Shown here one piece after another: positions 8,301 to 14,180 of a stretch of 14,180 nucleotides of DNA (within the stretch, counting starts at the first letter, position 1; each line of letters opens with the position of its first letter). The DNA comes from JAUXEH01 sp965602945 (GTDB lineage Bacteria; Acidobacteriota; Aminicenantia; Aminicenantales; Aminicenantaceae), in assembly GCA_965602945.1 (NCBI GenBank), contig CBFDBC010000078.1, positions 1 to 14,180 of the forward strand, given 5' to 3'. The notes below the pieces were generated by a model. It worked only from the letters and a program-made list of their open reading frames with translations. It had not been told where the DNA came from and did not search any database. The position numbers were made by a program, and so were the translations under genes.

Positions 8301-8473
8301 CGGGTGCAGGGGCCGAAGCCCGGAAGGTCATGGGTATGTCCCTTTTGGGCGGCATGTCGCTGGCGACGCTCCTGGGGGTTTTTATGTACCCCATGCTGTT
8401 CGTGTTCATCGGCAAGGTGGCGAGATATGAACAAAAACGCGCCTTGGCGAAGGATCCCGGGGAAGGCGGGTGA
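5324..8473 (+). CDS. RND efflux inner-membrane transporter (HAE1/AcrB family)
   Basis: This is a proton-driven trimeric exporter of the hydrophobe/amphiphile efflux family, at 1049 residues the same size as AcrB. It begins MDNFFVRRPVVAMVIAIIILLVG, the typical first span after FxRRP. The proton-relay residues are intact: Asp408 and Asp409 in GIVVDDAIVVVEA, Lys941 in AAKNAILIVEFAK, and Arg971 and Thr978 in RFRPILMT. The two large periplasmic loops follow span 1 and span 7 (IPGGFMPEEDMGYLFV near 550-575). The second loop carries the FGPPPIPGLGSGSGF glycine-proline stretch near 661-675, which in the family lies in the substrate path. An AAGG-like Shine-Dalgarno overlaps the adaptor stop, so the two are probably translated together. 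Substrates cannot be read from sequence; drugs, bile-like amphiphiles, solvents or lipids are all possible. The next gene begins four bases after the stop. Confidence 0.97.
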   Translation: MDNFFVRRPVVAMVIAIIILLVGLVSLADLPTEQYPDITPPIVQVRATYTGADALSVEQSVATPLEQEINGVDNMIYMKSTNSNDGTMIIDISFEIGTDPDMNTVFTQNRVSAASAKIPEEVARMGVTTQKSLPNFLMVLTLTSEGGEYDQNFLGNYTLINIQDILARIPGIGRVSVIGASSYSMRIWIRPDRLAQMGITVPEIIGAIRAQSVIVPGGRFGAEPAPEGTEFTYTVRLPERLQSEEEFGEIVIRTTEDGSQVKIKHVARVELGVETYNAFTRFENEEAAVIALYQAPGSNAVELAEQVLVAMEDLSRSFPEGIRYDVALDCTKPITAGIEEIVVTLFIALALVIFVVFIFIQDFRATLIPTIAIPVSLVGAFILFPMLGFTINVLSLLGLVLAIGIVVDDAIVVVEAVQVNIAAGMTPREATNKAMSEVSAPVIATTLVLVAVFLPVAAMGGITGRLYQQFAITITVSVLFSSLNALTLSPALCSLLLRKPKPIRGPLGKFFKVFNTAFDRSTVAYTGFTRVIARKIARGIVFILVLVVGIGLVGRLIPGGFMPEEDMGYLFVSMQLPDAASLQRSDVVAKKVEAIIGQVEEVQYVSSAAGFSIFTQSYTPNVGLFFVSLRDWGERNRTANQVIEALNRQFATQVMEAQVFAFGPPPIPGLGSGSGFTLMLQDRQGNTPQFLAEQSTAFIQAAMQRPEIGRIFTTFRAGVPQRFLEINRDKVLKAGVSLDDIYSTVGAFLGGAYVNDFNRFGRLYKAFIQAEPEFRQNERQIDLFFIKNAEGRSVPLSAFVTVHEIAGPDFTNRFNLYRAIELTGGPAPGYSSAQALAALEEVAEEILPTGVAYTWSNMSFQEKKAAGSGSIVFVFSLVFVFLILAAQYESWSLPLSILLGTPFAIFGAFLALFVARQFSVSYESNVFAQVSLVMLIAMAAKNAILIVEFAKLEFEKGLSLFEAAVKSAKLRFRPILMTAFSFILGVLPLVFASGAGAEARKVMGMSLLGGMSLATLLGVFMYPMLFVFIGKVARYEQKRALAKDPGEGG

Positions 8474-8477
8474 TACG

Positions 8478-9935
8478 ATGTTTAACACACAAAAACTCCT
8501 GGTCCTTATGTTGATCGTGGGACTCGGGGCCTGCATGCTGGGCCCCGATTACCAGAAACCCGAGCTCGAGACCCCTCCACACTTCCGGTTCGATGCGGAA
8601 AAGGCCGAGGAAACCGGAGAGCTCCTCTGGTGGGAGCTTTTCGACGATCCCGCGCTTCATTCGCTGGTCACGATCGCCCTCACCGAGAACAAGAACGTGC
8701 TCATCGCCGCCAGCCGCATGGAAGAGGCCCGGGCTACCCTGGGATTCACCAAGGCGGACCTCTATCCCCGGGTGGACATCGAGGCCTCCGCCGGACGGGG
8801 AAACCTGGCGGGACAGACACAGATGGAGTCCGTCTCCAACCAGTTTTTCCTGGCCCCTGTATTGAACTGGGAGATAGATTTCTGGGGAAAATTTCGCCGC
8901 GCCAACGAAGCCGCCGCCGCCGAGATGCTGGCCACGGCCCACGGCTTGCGGACCGTACAGATCGGCCTGATCTCCGAGGTGGCGGGGACGTATTTCCTGC
9001 TCCTGGATTACAAGGAGAGGCTGAGGATCTCTCAGGACACGCTTCTCTCCCGTTTGGACAGCCTGGACATCATGCAGAAGAGGTTCGACCGGGGATACAT
9101 CCCCGAGCTCGATGTGAATCAGGCCCAGATACAGAAGGAGATCGCCGCCGCCGCCATCCCCGTGTACCAGCGGCTCATCTCCAAGACAGAGAACTCGCTG
9201 GGGATCCTGCTGGGAAGGCTGCCCGGCGCACTCGAAACGGGGACGGATCTGGCTGAGATGGCCCTACCGCCCGGCGTGCCTCCCGGCCTTTCCTCCACGC
9301 TGCTCGAACGGCGTCCCGACATAATCCAGGCGGAGTACCTGCTGCAGGCTCAGACCGCCCGGATAGGTGTCGCGGAGGCCATGCGGCTGCCCAACATAAG
9401 CCTGACCGGGATCTTTGGATTTGCCAGCGATGAGCTGTCGTCTTTGGCCTCCGGGGATCCGGGCTGGAACATCACGGGGAGTCTCTTTGGGCCGCTGTTC
9501 AACGCCGGGAAAAATAAGCGCCGGGTGGAGATCGAGGAGGAGCGCACACGACAGGCCCTGTATGTTTACGAGGACACAGTACTCCTGGCGTTTCGGGAGG
9601 TGGAGGACGCGCTGGTGGAGGTCCGAACCTACCGTGAACAGCTGGCTGCTGTTGAAAAGAAACGGGCTGCCGCTGCGAATGCCGCCGTCCTATCAAGAGA
9701 GCGCTATGATCAGGGCGTCACCAGCTATCTCGAGGTCCTGGACACCGAGAGGACGCTGTTCAATGTCGAGCTTGAGCTTTCGCAACTGCGGCAGGAATTC
9801 CGCTCCGCCTATGTCAAGCTGTACAAGGCATTGGGCGGCGGCTGGATATCGGAAGCCGAGCGAGAGCGTGCCCAGGATCCCGAGATCAAGACGGGACAGG
9901 GGCATGCAAATCGGCCGGATCAGGAAACTAATTGA
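8478..9935 (+). CDS. Outer-membrane efflux lipoprotein (NodT/OprM-type TolC homologue)
   Basis: This is the outer-membrane duct of the tripartite pump. I choose ATG 8478, four bases after the pump stop, because it gives the signal MFNTQKLLVLMLIVGLGAC with a good lipobox (LGAC, Cys19 lipidated) followed by the NodT hallmark GPDYQKP. Longer in-frame starts fall inside the pump gene. The product is 485 residues, normal for the family. Two tandem OEP repeats are visible. The first runs from WWELFDDPALHSL (about 51-63) through helices with ARATLGFTKADLYP. The second begins near RRPDIIQAEYLLQAQTARIG and continues through LPNISLTGIFG. It ends with YDQGVTSYLEVLDTERTLF and YVKLYKALGGGW. The tail after KALGGGW is polar and charged. 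Its stop overlaps the next start by one base (TGATG). Confidence 0.95.
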   Translation: MFNTQKLLVLMLIVGLGACMLGPDYQKPELETPPHFRFDAEKAEETGELLWWELFDDPALHSLVTIALTENKNVLIAASRMEEARATLGFTKADLYPRVDIEASAGRGNLAGQTQMESVSNQFFLAPVLNWEIDFWGKFRRANEAAAAEMLATAHGLRTVQIGLISEVAGTYFLLLDYKERLRISQDTLLSRLDSLDIMQKRFDRGYIPELDVNQAQIQKEIAAAAIPVYQRLISKTENSLGILLGRLPGALETGTDLAEMALPPGVPPGLSSTLLERRPDIIQAEYLLQAQTARIGVAEAMRLPNISLTGIFGFASDELSSLASGDPGWNITGSLFGPLFNAGKNKRRVEIEEERTRQALYVYEDTVLLAFREVEDALVEVRTYREQLAAVEKKRAAAANAAVLSRERYDQGVTSYLEVLDTERTLFNVELELSQLRQEFRSAYVKLYKALGGGWISEAERERAQDPEIKTGQGHANRPDQETN

Positions 9936-10648
9936 TGAAGATATTCCTGGATAGCCATGAGATCAGGGGCGGGGAGGACAACCAGAGGTTCAAGAGGTTC
10001 CGGATTCATCGATTCACCTTCCTCTTTATCGCCATCCTGGCTCAGTTCGTCCTGGTGCCGCTGCTGGAGCGGGTGGCCGGGAGCCTCGTGCCCCTCGTCT
10101 TTATCCTGGTCGTGTTCGGCGTTCTGGGCACTTTGGACCTGCGTAAACCATTCCTGTTGTTCTGCCTGGGTCTGGGCGTGACGGCTACGGTACTGCAAAT
10201 TGTCAGCCGCCTGATGGCCGTGGGGTTCGAGACCGATCCGTACCTCTTGATCTCCGCCCTCGGGCTCGACATCGTCTTCCTCCTGATCGTGGTCCTGGTG
10301 TTGATGAAAAAAGTTTTCTCGGAAGAAAAGGTCACCGGCGAGACCATCAAGGGCGGGATCTCCGTCTATTTCATGCTGGGCTTCCTATGGTCCTACATCT
10401 ACCTGCTCGTCCTGTTCCTGGATCCGGGGGCGATCACGTTCCCGGTTCCCGTCGAACGGCTCTCCACGATCACCTATTTTTCGTTCACGACCCTGACGAC
10501 CCTGGGGTATGGGGACATCACCCCGGCCAGCTGGATGGCCCGGAACCTCACGATCCTCGAGTCGACGATCGGGCCTATCTTCCTGACCGTCCTGATTGCT
10601 CGGCTGGTGGGCCTCCACGTGGCAGCTAAGTCATCCTCGCGCGACTAG
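9935..10648 (+). CDS. Potassium-channel-like protein (Ion_trans_2 pore)
   Basis: This is a 237-residue membrane protein carrying a textbook K+ selectivity filter, TTLGYGD at residues 188-194, in SFTTLTTLGYGDITP. I choose ATG 9935, which shares its A with the pump operon's preceding stop (TGATG); an adjacent TTG at 9932 is less likely. AGGA sits nine bases upstream. Predicted spans are near 27-45, 50-67, 72-90, 103-125 and 142-162, then the pore helix and filter (173-195), and a last span at about 205-228. That is four N-terminal spans plus a two-span pore. I see no arginine-rich voltage sensor in span four and no C-terminal RCK or cyclic-nucleotide domain; the tail after the last span is only about ten residues. 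Four subunits should form one inner-membrane pore. Tight coupling to an RND pump is unusual and suggests a role in balancing membrane potential, which is inference. Confidence 0.9.
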   Translation: MKIFLDSHEIRGGEDNQRFKRFRIHRFTFLFIAILAQFVLVPLLERVAGSLVPLVFILVVFGVLGTLDLRKPFLLFCLGLGVTATVLQIVSRLMAVGFETDPYLLISALGLDIVFLLIVVLVLMKKVFSEEKVTGETIKGGISVYFMLGFLWSYIYLLVLFLDPGAITFPVPVERLSTITYFSFTTLTTLGYGDITPASWMARNLTILESTIGPIFLTVLIARLVGLHVAAKSSSRD

Positions 10649-10726
10649 GTCTCTGCGTCGAGAGGCACTGCGGTCGGAGAGGTAGTTGGAATTCCAGCGG
10701 CCCACCCGAGGGTGAAAAGGCCTGCC

Positions 10727-12013
10727 TCACCTCAAGGAAAAAGTCCGGTCGCTCTCCAGGTAGCTGAGCACCAGGTGGACCATGGACTCGACACCGACGG
10801 GGATGGAACCTTCGTCGGGGCAGAAATAGGGGCTGTGGGCGGGGAAGGAGGTTGCCTTGTTCTTCAGGTCGGTGATTCCCAGGAAGTAGAAGAAGGCGGG
10901 GATCTCCTGGCTGTAATAGGCGAAATCCTCGGAGCCCATGACCGGCGGCATCTCCAGGATCCTACGCTCCCCCATGAGTGATTTCAGGATCCCGATAGAC
11001 CAACCCGTAAGCTCCGGTTGGTTGTAGGTGACCGGCGCGCCCGGCCGGATGTCCAGGGTGTATTCGGCCCCGTTGGCCTCGCATACGCCCTGGATCACCT
11101 GGTCCATGAGTCTGTGCACTCGGGACCGGATGGCCTTCTCGTGTGTGCGGATCGTGCCCGTCATCTTGATCTCTTCAGGGATGATGTTGAAGGCCGTACC
11201 GCCATGGATGGTAGAGACCGTGAGCACGAAGGGCGTGCGCGTGTCGGTCATGCGCGAGCGGATGTTCTGGAGGGCCAGGACCACCTGGGAGGCGGTGACA
11301 ACGGAGTCTACACCACCCCAGGGCATGGAGGCATGCACGCCCTTGCCCTTGATCACGATCTCGAAGCTGTCGTTGGAGGCGAGCGCCCCGCCCGATACAT
11401 AGGAGATCATGCCCACGGGCAGGCCGCTCCCCACGTGCAGGCCGAAGATGACCTCGGGAGCCGGATCCTTCAGCACACCTTCCTTTATCATGAGGCCGGC
11501 CCCACCGGATTCTCCGGCGGGGGAGCCTTCCTCTGCAGGCTGGAACAGGAACTTCACCGTGCCCTCGAAACTGTCCTTCATCCCGGCCAGCACCATGGCC
11601 GTGCCCAGCGCCACGGTGGTGTGGATGTCGTGGCCGCAGGCATGCATGACGCCGTCGACCTTGGACTTGAAAGGCACGTCCGCCTTCTCCTGGATGGGCA
11701 GGGCGTCCATATCCGCGCGTACCGCCACGACCCGCCCGGATTTGCTGCCCTCGAGGACACCCACCACACCCGTGTGCGCCACCTTTTCGGTTACCTCGAA
11801 TCCCAGGGCCTTGAGCTTCTCCGCCACCAGGGCCGCGGTCTTGAATTCACGGTTGCCCCGCTCCGGGTTCTCGTGGATGTGGCGGCGAACCTCGACGAGC
11901 TCGGGTGTGATCTGTTCGATCGTCTTCCGAATCTGCGCCTTATCGTCGCCCCCGGCCCGGGCGAAGGCTAAACACGTCGTTGCCAGCAGCAGTACCATGA
12001 CCGTTTTCTTCAT
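10727..12013 (-). CDS. Exported M20-family amidohydrolase/metallopeptidase
   Basis: This 428-residue zinc-type hydrolase belongs to the M20D group, which includes hippurate hydrolase, N-acyl-amino-acid deacylases and IAA-amino-acid hydrolase-like enzymes. ATG 12013 is chosen because AAGGAG precedes it by about six bases and it yields a signal peptide, MKKTVMVLLLATTCLAFARA. A longer frame to 12100 has no such support. Visible motifs are RRHIHENPE (43-51), RADMDALPIQE (99-109), MHACGHDIHTT (123-133) with Cys126 and His128, FQPAEEGS (157-164), LHVG (192-195), the substrate-side GKGVHASMP (223-231) in the dimerisation domain, MGSEDFAYY (359-367), and AHSPYF (392-397) with His393. All likely metal and catalytic positions are present. 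Most M20D enzymes are cytoplasmic, so export suggests that this one trims acylated amino acids or peptides in the periplasm. It is convergent with the channel gene, and I see no strong terminator between them. Confidence 0.93.
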   Translation of the reverse strand: MKKTVMVLLLATTCLAFARAGGDDKAQIRKTIEQITPELVEVRRHIHENPERGNREFKTAALVAEKLKALGFEVTEKVAHTGVVGVLEGSKSGRVVAVRADMDALPIQEKADVPFKSKVDGVMHACGHDIHTTVALGTAMVLAGMKDSFEGTVKFLFQPAEEGSPAGESGGAGLMIKEGVLKDPAPEVIFGLHVGSGLPVGMISYVSGGALASNDSFEIVIKGKGVHASMPWGGVDSVVTASQVVLALQNIRSRMTDTRTPFVLTVSTIHGGTAFNIIPEEIKMTGTIRTHEKAIRSRVHRLMDQVIQGVCEANGAEYTLDIRPGAPVTYNQPELTGWSIGILKSLMGERRILEMPPVMGSEDFAYYSQEIPAFFYFLGITDLKNKATSFPAHSPYFCPDEGSIPVGVESMVHLVLSYLESDRTFSLR

Positions 12014-12048
12014 TTTGTCTCCTTGGGAGTCAGGTTTTCTTCTGTCTT

Positions 12049-12064
12049 CGAGTAAGCTCACTCG
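12049..12064. repeat. Near-palindrome upstream of the M20 hydrolase gene
   Basis: CGAGTAAGCTCACTCG pairs with itself except for one mismatched pair (A at 12054 with C at 12059). It lies 36 bases upstream of the hydrolase start in the 145-base divergent gap shared with the phosphodiesterase gene. It may be an operator, or a small hairpin in the hydrolase leader. No clear consensus promoter is seen beside it. The rest of the gap shows nothing I can name. Confidence 0.25.
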
Positions 12065-12158
12065 ATTGTACTTTGAATGGGATGAAAAATGAAGATACAA
12101 TCATGATTCGTGATTTAGTACACTATCGGAGATACGAAGACAAACAAAGGCCTGGAAT

Positions 12159-14018
12159 TTGAATACAACACAGGTACGGCGGCAATATCAGACGGGATGG
12201 GTTCAGTTCAAGGGGTTGGTAAAATCCATTATCGCTTATGAGTGCTGGTTTAGCATCCTCTATATTCTCGTACTCACTCCAGCCGTGGGATGGGTTTTGA
12301 ACCGAGTCGTCGCCTCTAGCGGCAGTGCGGTAATCAGCAATTACGAACTTTTCACTTTTTTTCTCTCATTGAGGGGGGCGCTATTCTTGTTGCTGAGCCT
12401 CACTTTTATTATCGTGCTCGCCTATATGGAACAGATAGGACTATATATTATTGGTGCGGCAGGAAAGTTTGGCCGCAAAATGCCTACTCTCACCGCCCTT
12501 CGGGAATTTGTTTTCCACTTCCCCGCCATTTTGCGACTGGGCTTGCTTCAGGGCACAATTGTCATTTCTTTAAGCCTTCCATTTATTGGCGGGCTTGCAC
12601 TTACTCGTGTCCTTCTTCTGGGTGATACGGATATCAATTATTATATGACATCTCAACCGTGGCAGTGGTGGAGCGCAATCGTCATTGCCTCAATTCTTTT
12701 GCTGACGTTTGTTCTTTTGGTGGTATGGCTCTATATTCGTTGGCTCTTAGCTGTACCATCCCTGATCTTTGAAAATCTTTCACCTGCCAGGGCCCTGAGG
12801 AAGAGTTGGCAACAGACGCACCAGCGATTCCTATCCTATGGCATCCCCCTGGGACTCCTCTGGCTGGTTGTTATTACCGTAGGGTTGGTACTCGCATGGC
12901 TCATTAGGTCATTTTCGGGACTTCTACTTGCGAACGCGCATTTAGAACTCAAATATGTCCTCCCCGTTGTCATCCTCGCTCTGGGAACGATATCTATAAG
13001 CTATTTCGCCTTGGCCACTATAGGCAAAGCGATCCAAGCTCTTCTGATCCTGGAGTTTTATTCAGAAATTTCTCCTGATGGATTCATCCTATTGAAGCAA
13101 AGACAGGGCTATACTCAAGTACACACAAAAAGACACGGAATCATCGGATGGGCAGTCGTTATCGTTTTCTTTGTTGCCACAATTTCTGGAGAAGTACTAC
13201 AAATCAAGAGGTTTGATTTTGATCATCAGGTCAAAATCACCGCCCATCGCGGAAGTTCCCTTGAATCGCCCGAGAACACTCTTAGTGCGCTTCGACAAGC
13301 TGTTGAAGATGGTGCAGATTATGCGGAACTGGATGTGCAAACCACGGCCGATGGGATTGTCGTGTTGTTGCATGATGCAGATTTGCTCAGGGTCGCCGGC
13401 CGAAAGTTAAGGATAGATGAGAGTACATTTTCAGATATCAAAGAAATCGATATCGGAAGCTGGTTTGATGCGAAATTCAAGGATGAGAGGATCGCAACAC
13501 TTGATCAGGCGATTGAGTATGCTCGGGGTCGAATTAAACTGAATATCGAATTGAAATATAACCGTCCTGATCCAGAATTGGCAGGAAAAGTCGCTCGAAT
13601 AATCGCGGAAAACGATTTCGTACAAGAATGCATTGTCACCTCACTGGACCATTCTGCTTTGTTAGAGGTTAAAGAGATATTACCTGAAGTAGACACCGGA
13701 CTCATCCTGTTTCGCTCTGCAGGCGATGTCCTCAGAACTCGTGCCGATGTACTGAGCATCAGTGCAGCCCAGGTCACCGACCGACTTATAAGAAGAGCTC
13801 ATAGTCAAGGGAAACAAGTCCATGTCTGGACGATCAATGATTGGAACAATGCCATTTCACTGATCGAACAGGGAGTGGATAATATCATCACGGATAGGCC
13901 CGACTATTTGATCAGCCGGCTGCGAGCCTGGGAGGGGCTTTCCAATGTCGAGAAGATCACACTGATGTTAAGAAATCTCCTGTTGGAGACAGATCCGGAA
14001 CTGCTTGGCCAGCTATGA
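12159..14018 (+). CDS. Membrane-anchored glycerophosphodiester phosphodiesterase
   Basis: This 619-residue protein has an N-terminal membrane half (1-350) and a C-terminal GDPD catalytic domain (358-587). The membrane half has about seven or eight spans, for example 32-50, 66-90, 123-155, 171-198, 226-249, 266-290 and 326-344. It fits the GPDPase membrane-domain architecture. Catalytic residues are intact: His363-Arg364 in TAHRGSSLESPENT, Glu390 and Asp392 in AELDVQ, the second histidine His405 in LLHDAD, and Glu464 and Lys466 in NIELK. The late VHVWTIND (555-561) and GVDNIITDRPDYL are also typical. The family hydrolyses glycerophosphodiesters to glycerol-3-phosphate plus an alcohol; here the domain sits against a membrane and may act on lipid head groups or polymer units. 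The start is TTG with AAAGG about nine bases upstream, and no ATG is available near the N-terminus. A second TTG at codon 20 is possible. The gene is clearly more AT-rich than its neighbours. Confidence 0.9.
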   Translation: MNTTQVRRQYQTGWVQFKGLVKSIIAYECWFSILYILVLTPAVGWVLNRVVASSGSAVISNYELFTFFLSLRGALFLLLSLTFIIVLAYMEQIGLYIIGAAGKFGRKMPTLTALREFVFHFPAILRLGLLQGTIVISLSLPFIGGLALTRVLLLGDTDINYYMTSQPWQWWSAIVIASILLLTFVLLVVWLYIRWLLAVPSLIFENLSPARALRKSWQQTHQRFLSYGIPLGLLWLVVITVGLVLAWLIRSFSGLLLANAHLELKYVLPVVILALGTISISYFALATIGKAIQALLILEFYSEISPDGFILLKQRQGYTQVHTKRHGIIGWAVVIVFFVATISGEVLQIKRFDFDHQVKITAHRGSSLESPENTLSALRQAVEDGADYAELDVQTTADGIVVLLHDADLLRVAGRKLRIDESTFSDIKEIDIGSWFDAKFKDERIATLDQAIEYARGRIKLNIELKYNRPDPELAGKVARIIAENDFVQECIVTSLDHSALLEVKEILPEVDTGLILFRSAGDVLRTRADVLSISAAQVTDRLIRRAHSQGKQVHVWTINDWNNAISLIEQGVDNIITDRPDYLISRLRAWEGLSNVEKITLMLRNLLLETDPELLGQL

Positions 14019-14077
14019 TCCATTTTTCCGAGCAATATTAGAGAGTTTTCTTCACTTCACCCCCTTCTGTTTCGTGA

Positions 14078-14106
14078 TTGACCTTTTATGCGGGTCCTGA
14101 TACCAT
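14078..14106 (+). promoter_or_regulatory. Putative promoter of the right-edge zinc-ribbon gene
   Basis: TTGACC (14078-14083), then a 17-base spacer, then TACCAT (14101-14106): five and four of six consensus matches with ideal spacing. The start codon at 14136 is 29 bases downstream of the -10. It lies 60 bases past the phosphodiesterase stop, so the last gene is probably transcribed independently. Confidence 0.45.
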
Positions 14107-14135
14107 CTTGAGCACCATATGGGGCGAGATCAAAG

Positions 14136-14180
14136 ATGAAGTGCCCAAAGTGCCAGTATCAGAACCCGACCGATACGCGT
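14136..14180 (+). CDS. Zinc-ribbon protein, first 15 codons only
   Basis: The window ends 45 bases into this frame: ATG at 14136 followed by MKCPKCQYQNPTDTR. The CPKC pair is the first knuckle of a short N-terminal zinc ribbon, whose second CxxC would come about ten residues later, beyond the edge. GGGGCGAG (14120-14127) is a plausible ribosome-binding site eight bases upstream, and a candidate promoter lies just before it. In many bacteria this opening (MKCPxCxxxNP) begins large multidomain proteins such as adenylate cyclases, Ser/Thr kinases or TPR proteins. Which of these it is cannot be told from 15 residues. Confidence 0.65.
   Translation, partial: MKCPKCQYQNPTDTR

Noticed and set aside
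10649..10726. CACCCGAGGGTG and nearby short repeats as a terminator between the channel and hydrolase genes.
   Set aside because: The stem is only five pairs with a two-base loop and no T-run follows, so termination is not supported.
11018..11971. A 317-codon plus-strand frame opposite the M20 hydrolase.
   Set aside because: It is the antisense shadow of a gene with every catalytic motif intact; no start signal or recognisable domain.
12936..12946. GCGCATTTAGA, matching part of the 3499-3543 palindrome.
   Set aside because: The match is 11 bases inside a coding region (residues about 259-263 of the phosphodiesterase), does not extend into the GGGGAC part and forms no comparable stem, so it is probably chance.

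Overview
This window comes from a moderately GC-rich, Gram-negative-type (diderm) bacterium. A complete RND efflux pump with its outer-membrane channel requires an outer membrane, and several proteins carry Sec or lipoprotein signals. Three features recall Acidobacteriota and especially Candidatus Aminicenantes: a PadR regulator overlapping a large duplicated FtsX/MacB-type permease that has an N-terminal prefix domain, an exported M20 amidohydrolase, and a zinc-ribbon protein beginning MKCPKCQ. This placement is from memory of gene-content style and is not proven.

Layout. (1) 1-310, minus strand: the 5' part of an unrecognised multi-span membrane protein that runs off the left edge. (2) 311-501: a divergent promoter region with two inverted repeats around a good sigma-70 promoter, facing a two-gene unit of a PadR-like regulator (502-822) and an orphan ABC permease (819-3494). 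These two overlap by ATGA. (3) 3499-3543: a near-perfect palindrome between convergent genes, either a REP-like element or a bidirectional terminator. (4) 3561-3950, minus strand: a small exported beta-rich protein. (5) 4071-10648: a promoter and a tightly packed four-gene operon encoding an RND adaptor lipoprotein, an AcrB-type inner-membrane pump, a NodT/OprM-type outer-membrane lipoprotein channel and, overlapping it by one base, a potassium-channel-like protein. (6) 10727-12013, minus strand: an exported M20-family amidohydrolase/peptidase. (7) 12159-14018: a membrane-anchored glycerophosphodiester phosphodiesterase that starts at TTG and is visibly more AT-rich than its neighbours. (8) 14136-14180: the first 15 codons of a zinc-ribbon protein, behind a plausible promoter, cut by the right edge.

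How the genes work together. The adaptor, pump and outer-membrane factor should form one tripartite envelope-spanning exporter. The K+-channel-like fourth gene is the most unusual element, because its translational coupling to the pump suggests co-expression of a proton-driven pump with a membrane-potential-modulating channel. PadR probably represses itself and the permease through the repeats in its promoter. No ATPase for the permease and no regulator for the pump operon lie in the window.

I found no CRISPR array, tRNA, rRNA, phage or insertion sequence. No gene-free stretch exceeds 300 bases. Nothing here is clearly a wholly new system; the pump-plus-channel operon and the PadR operator layout are the best leads.
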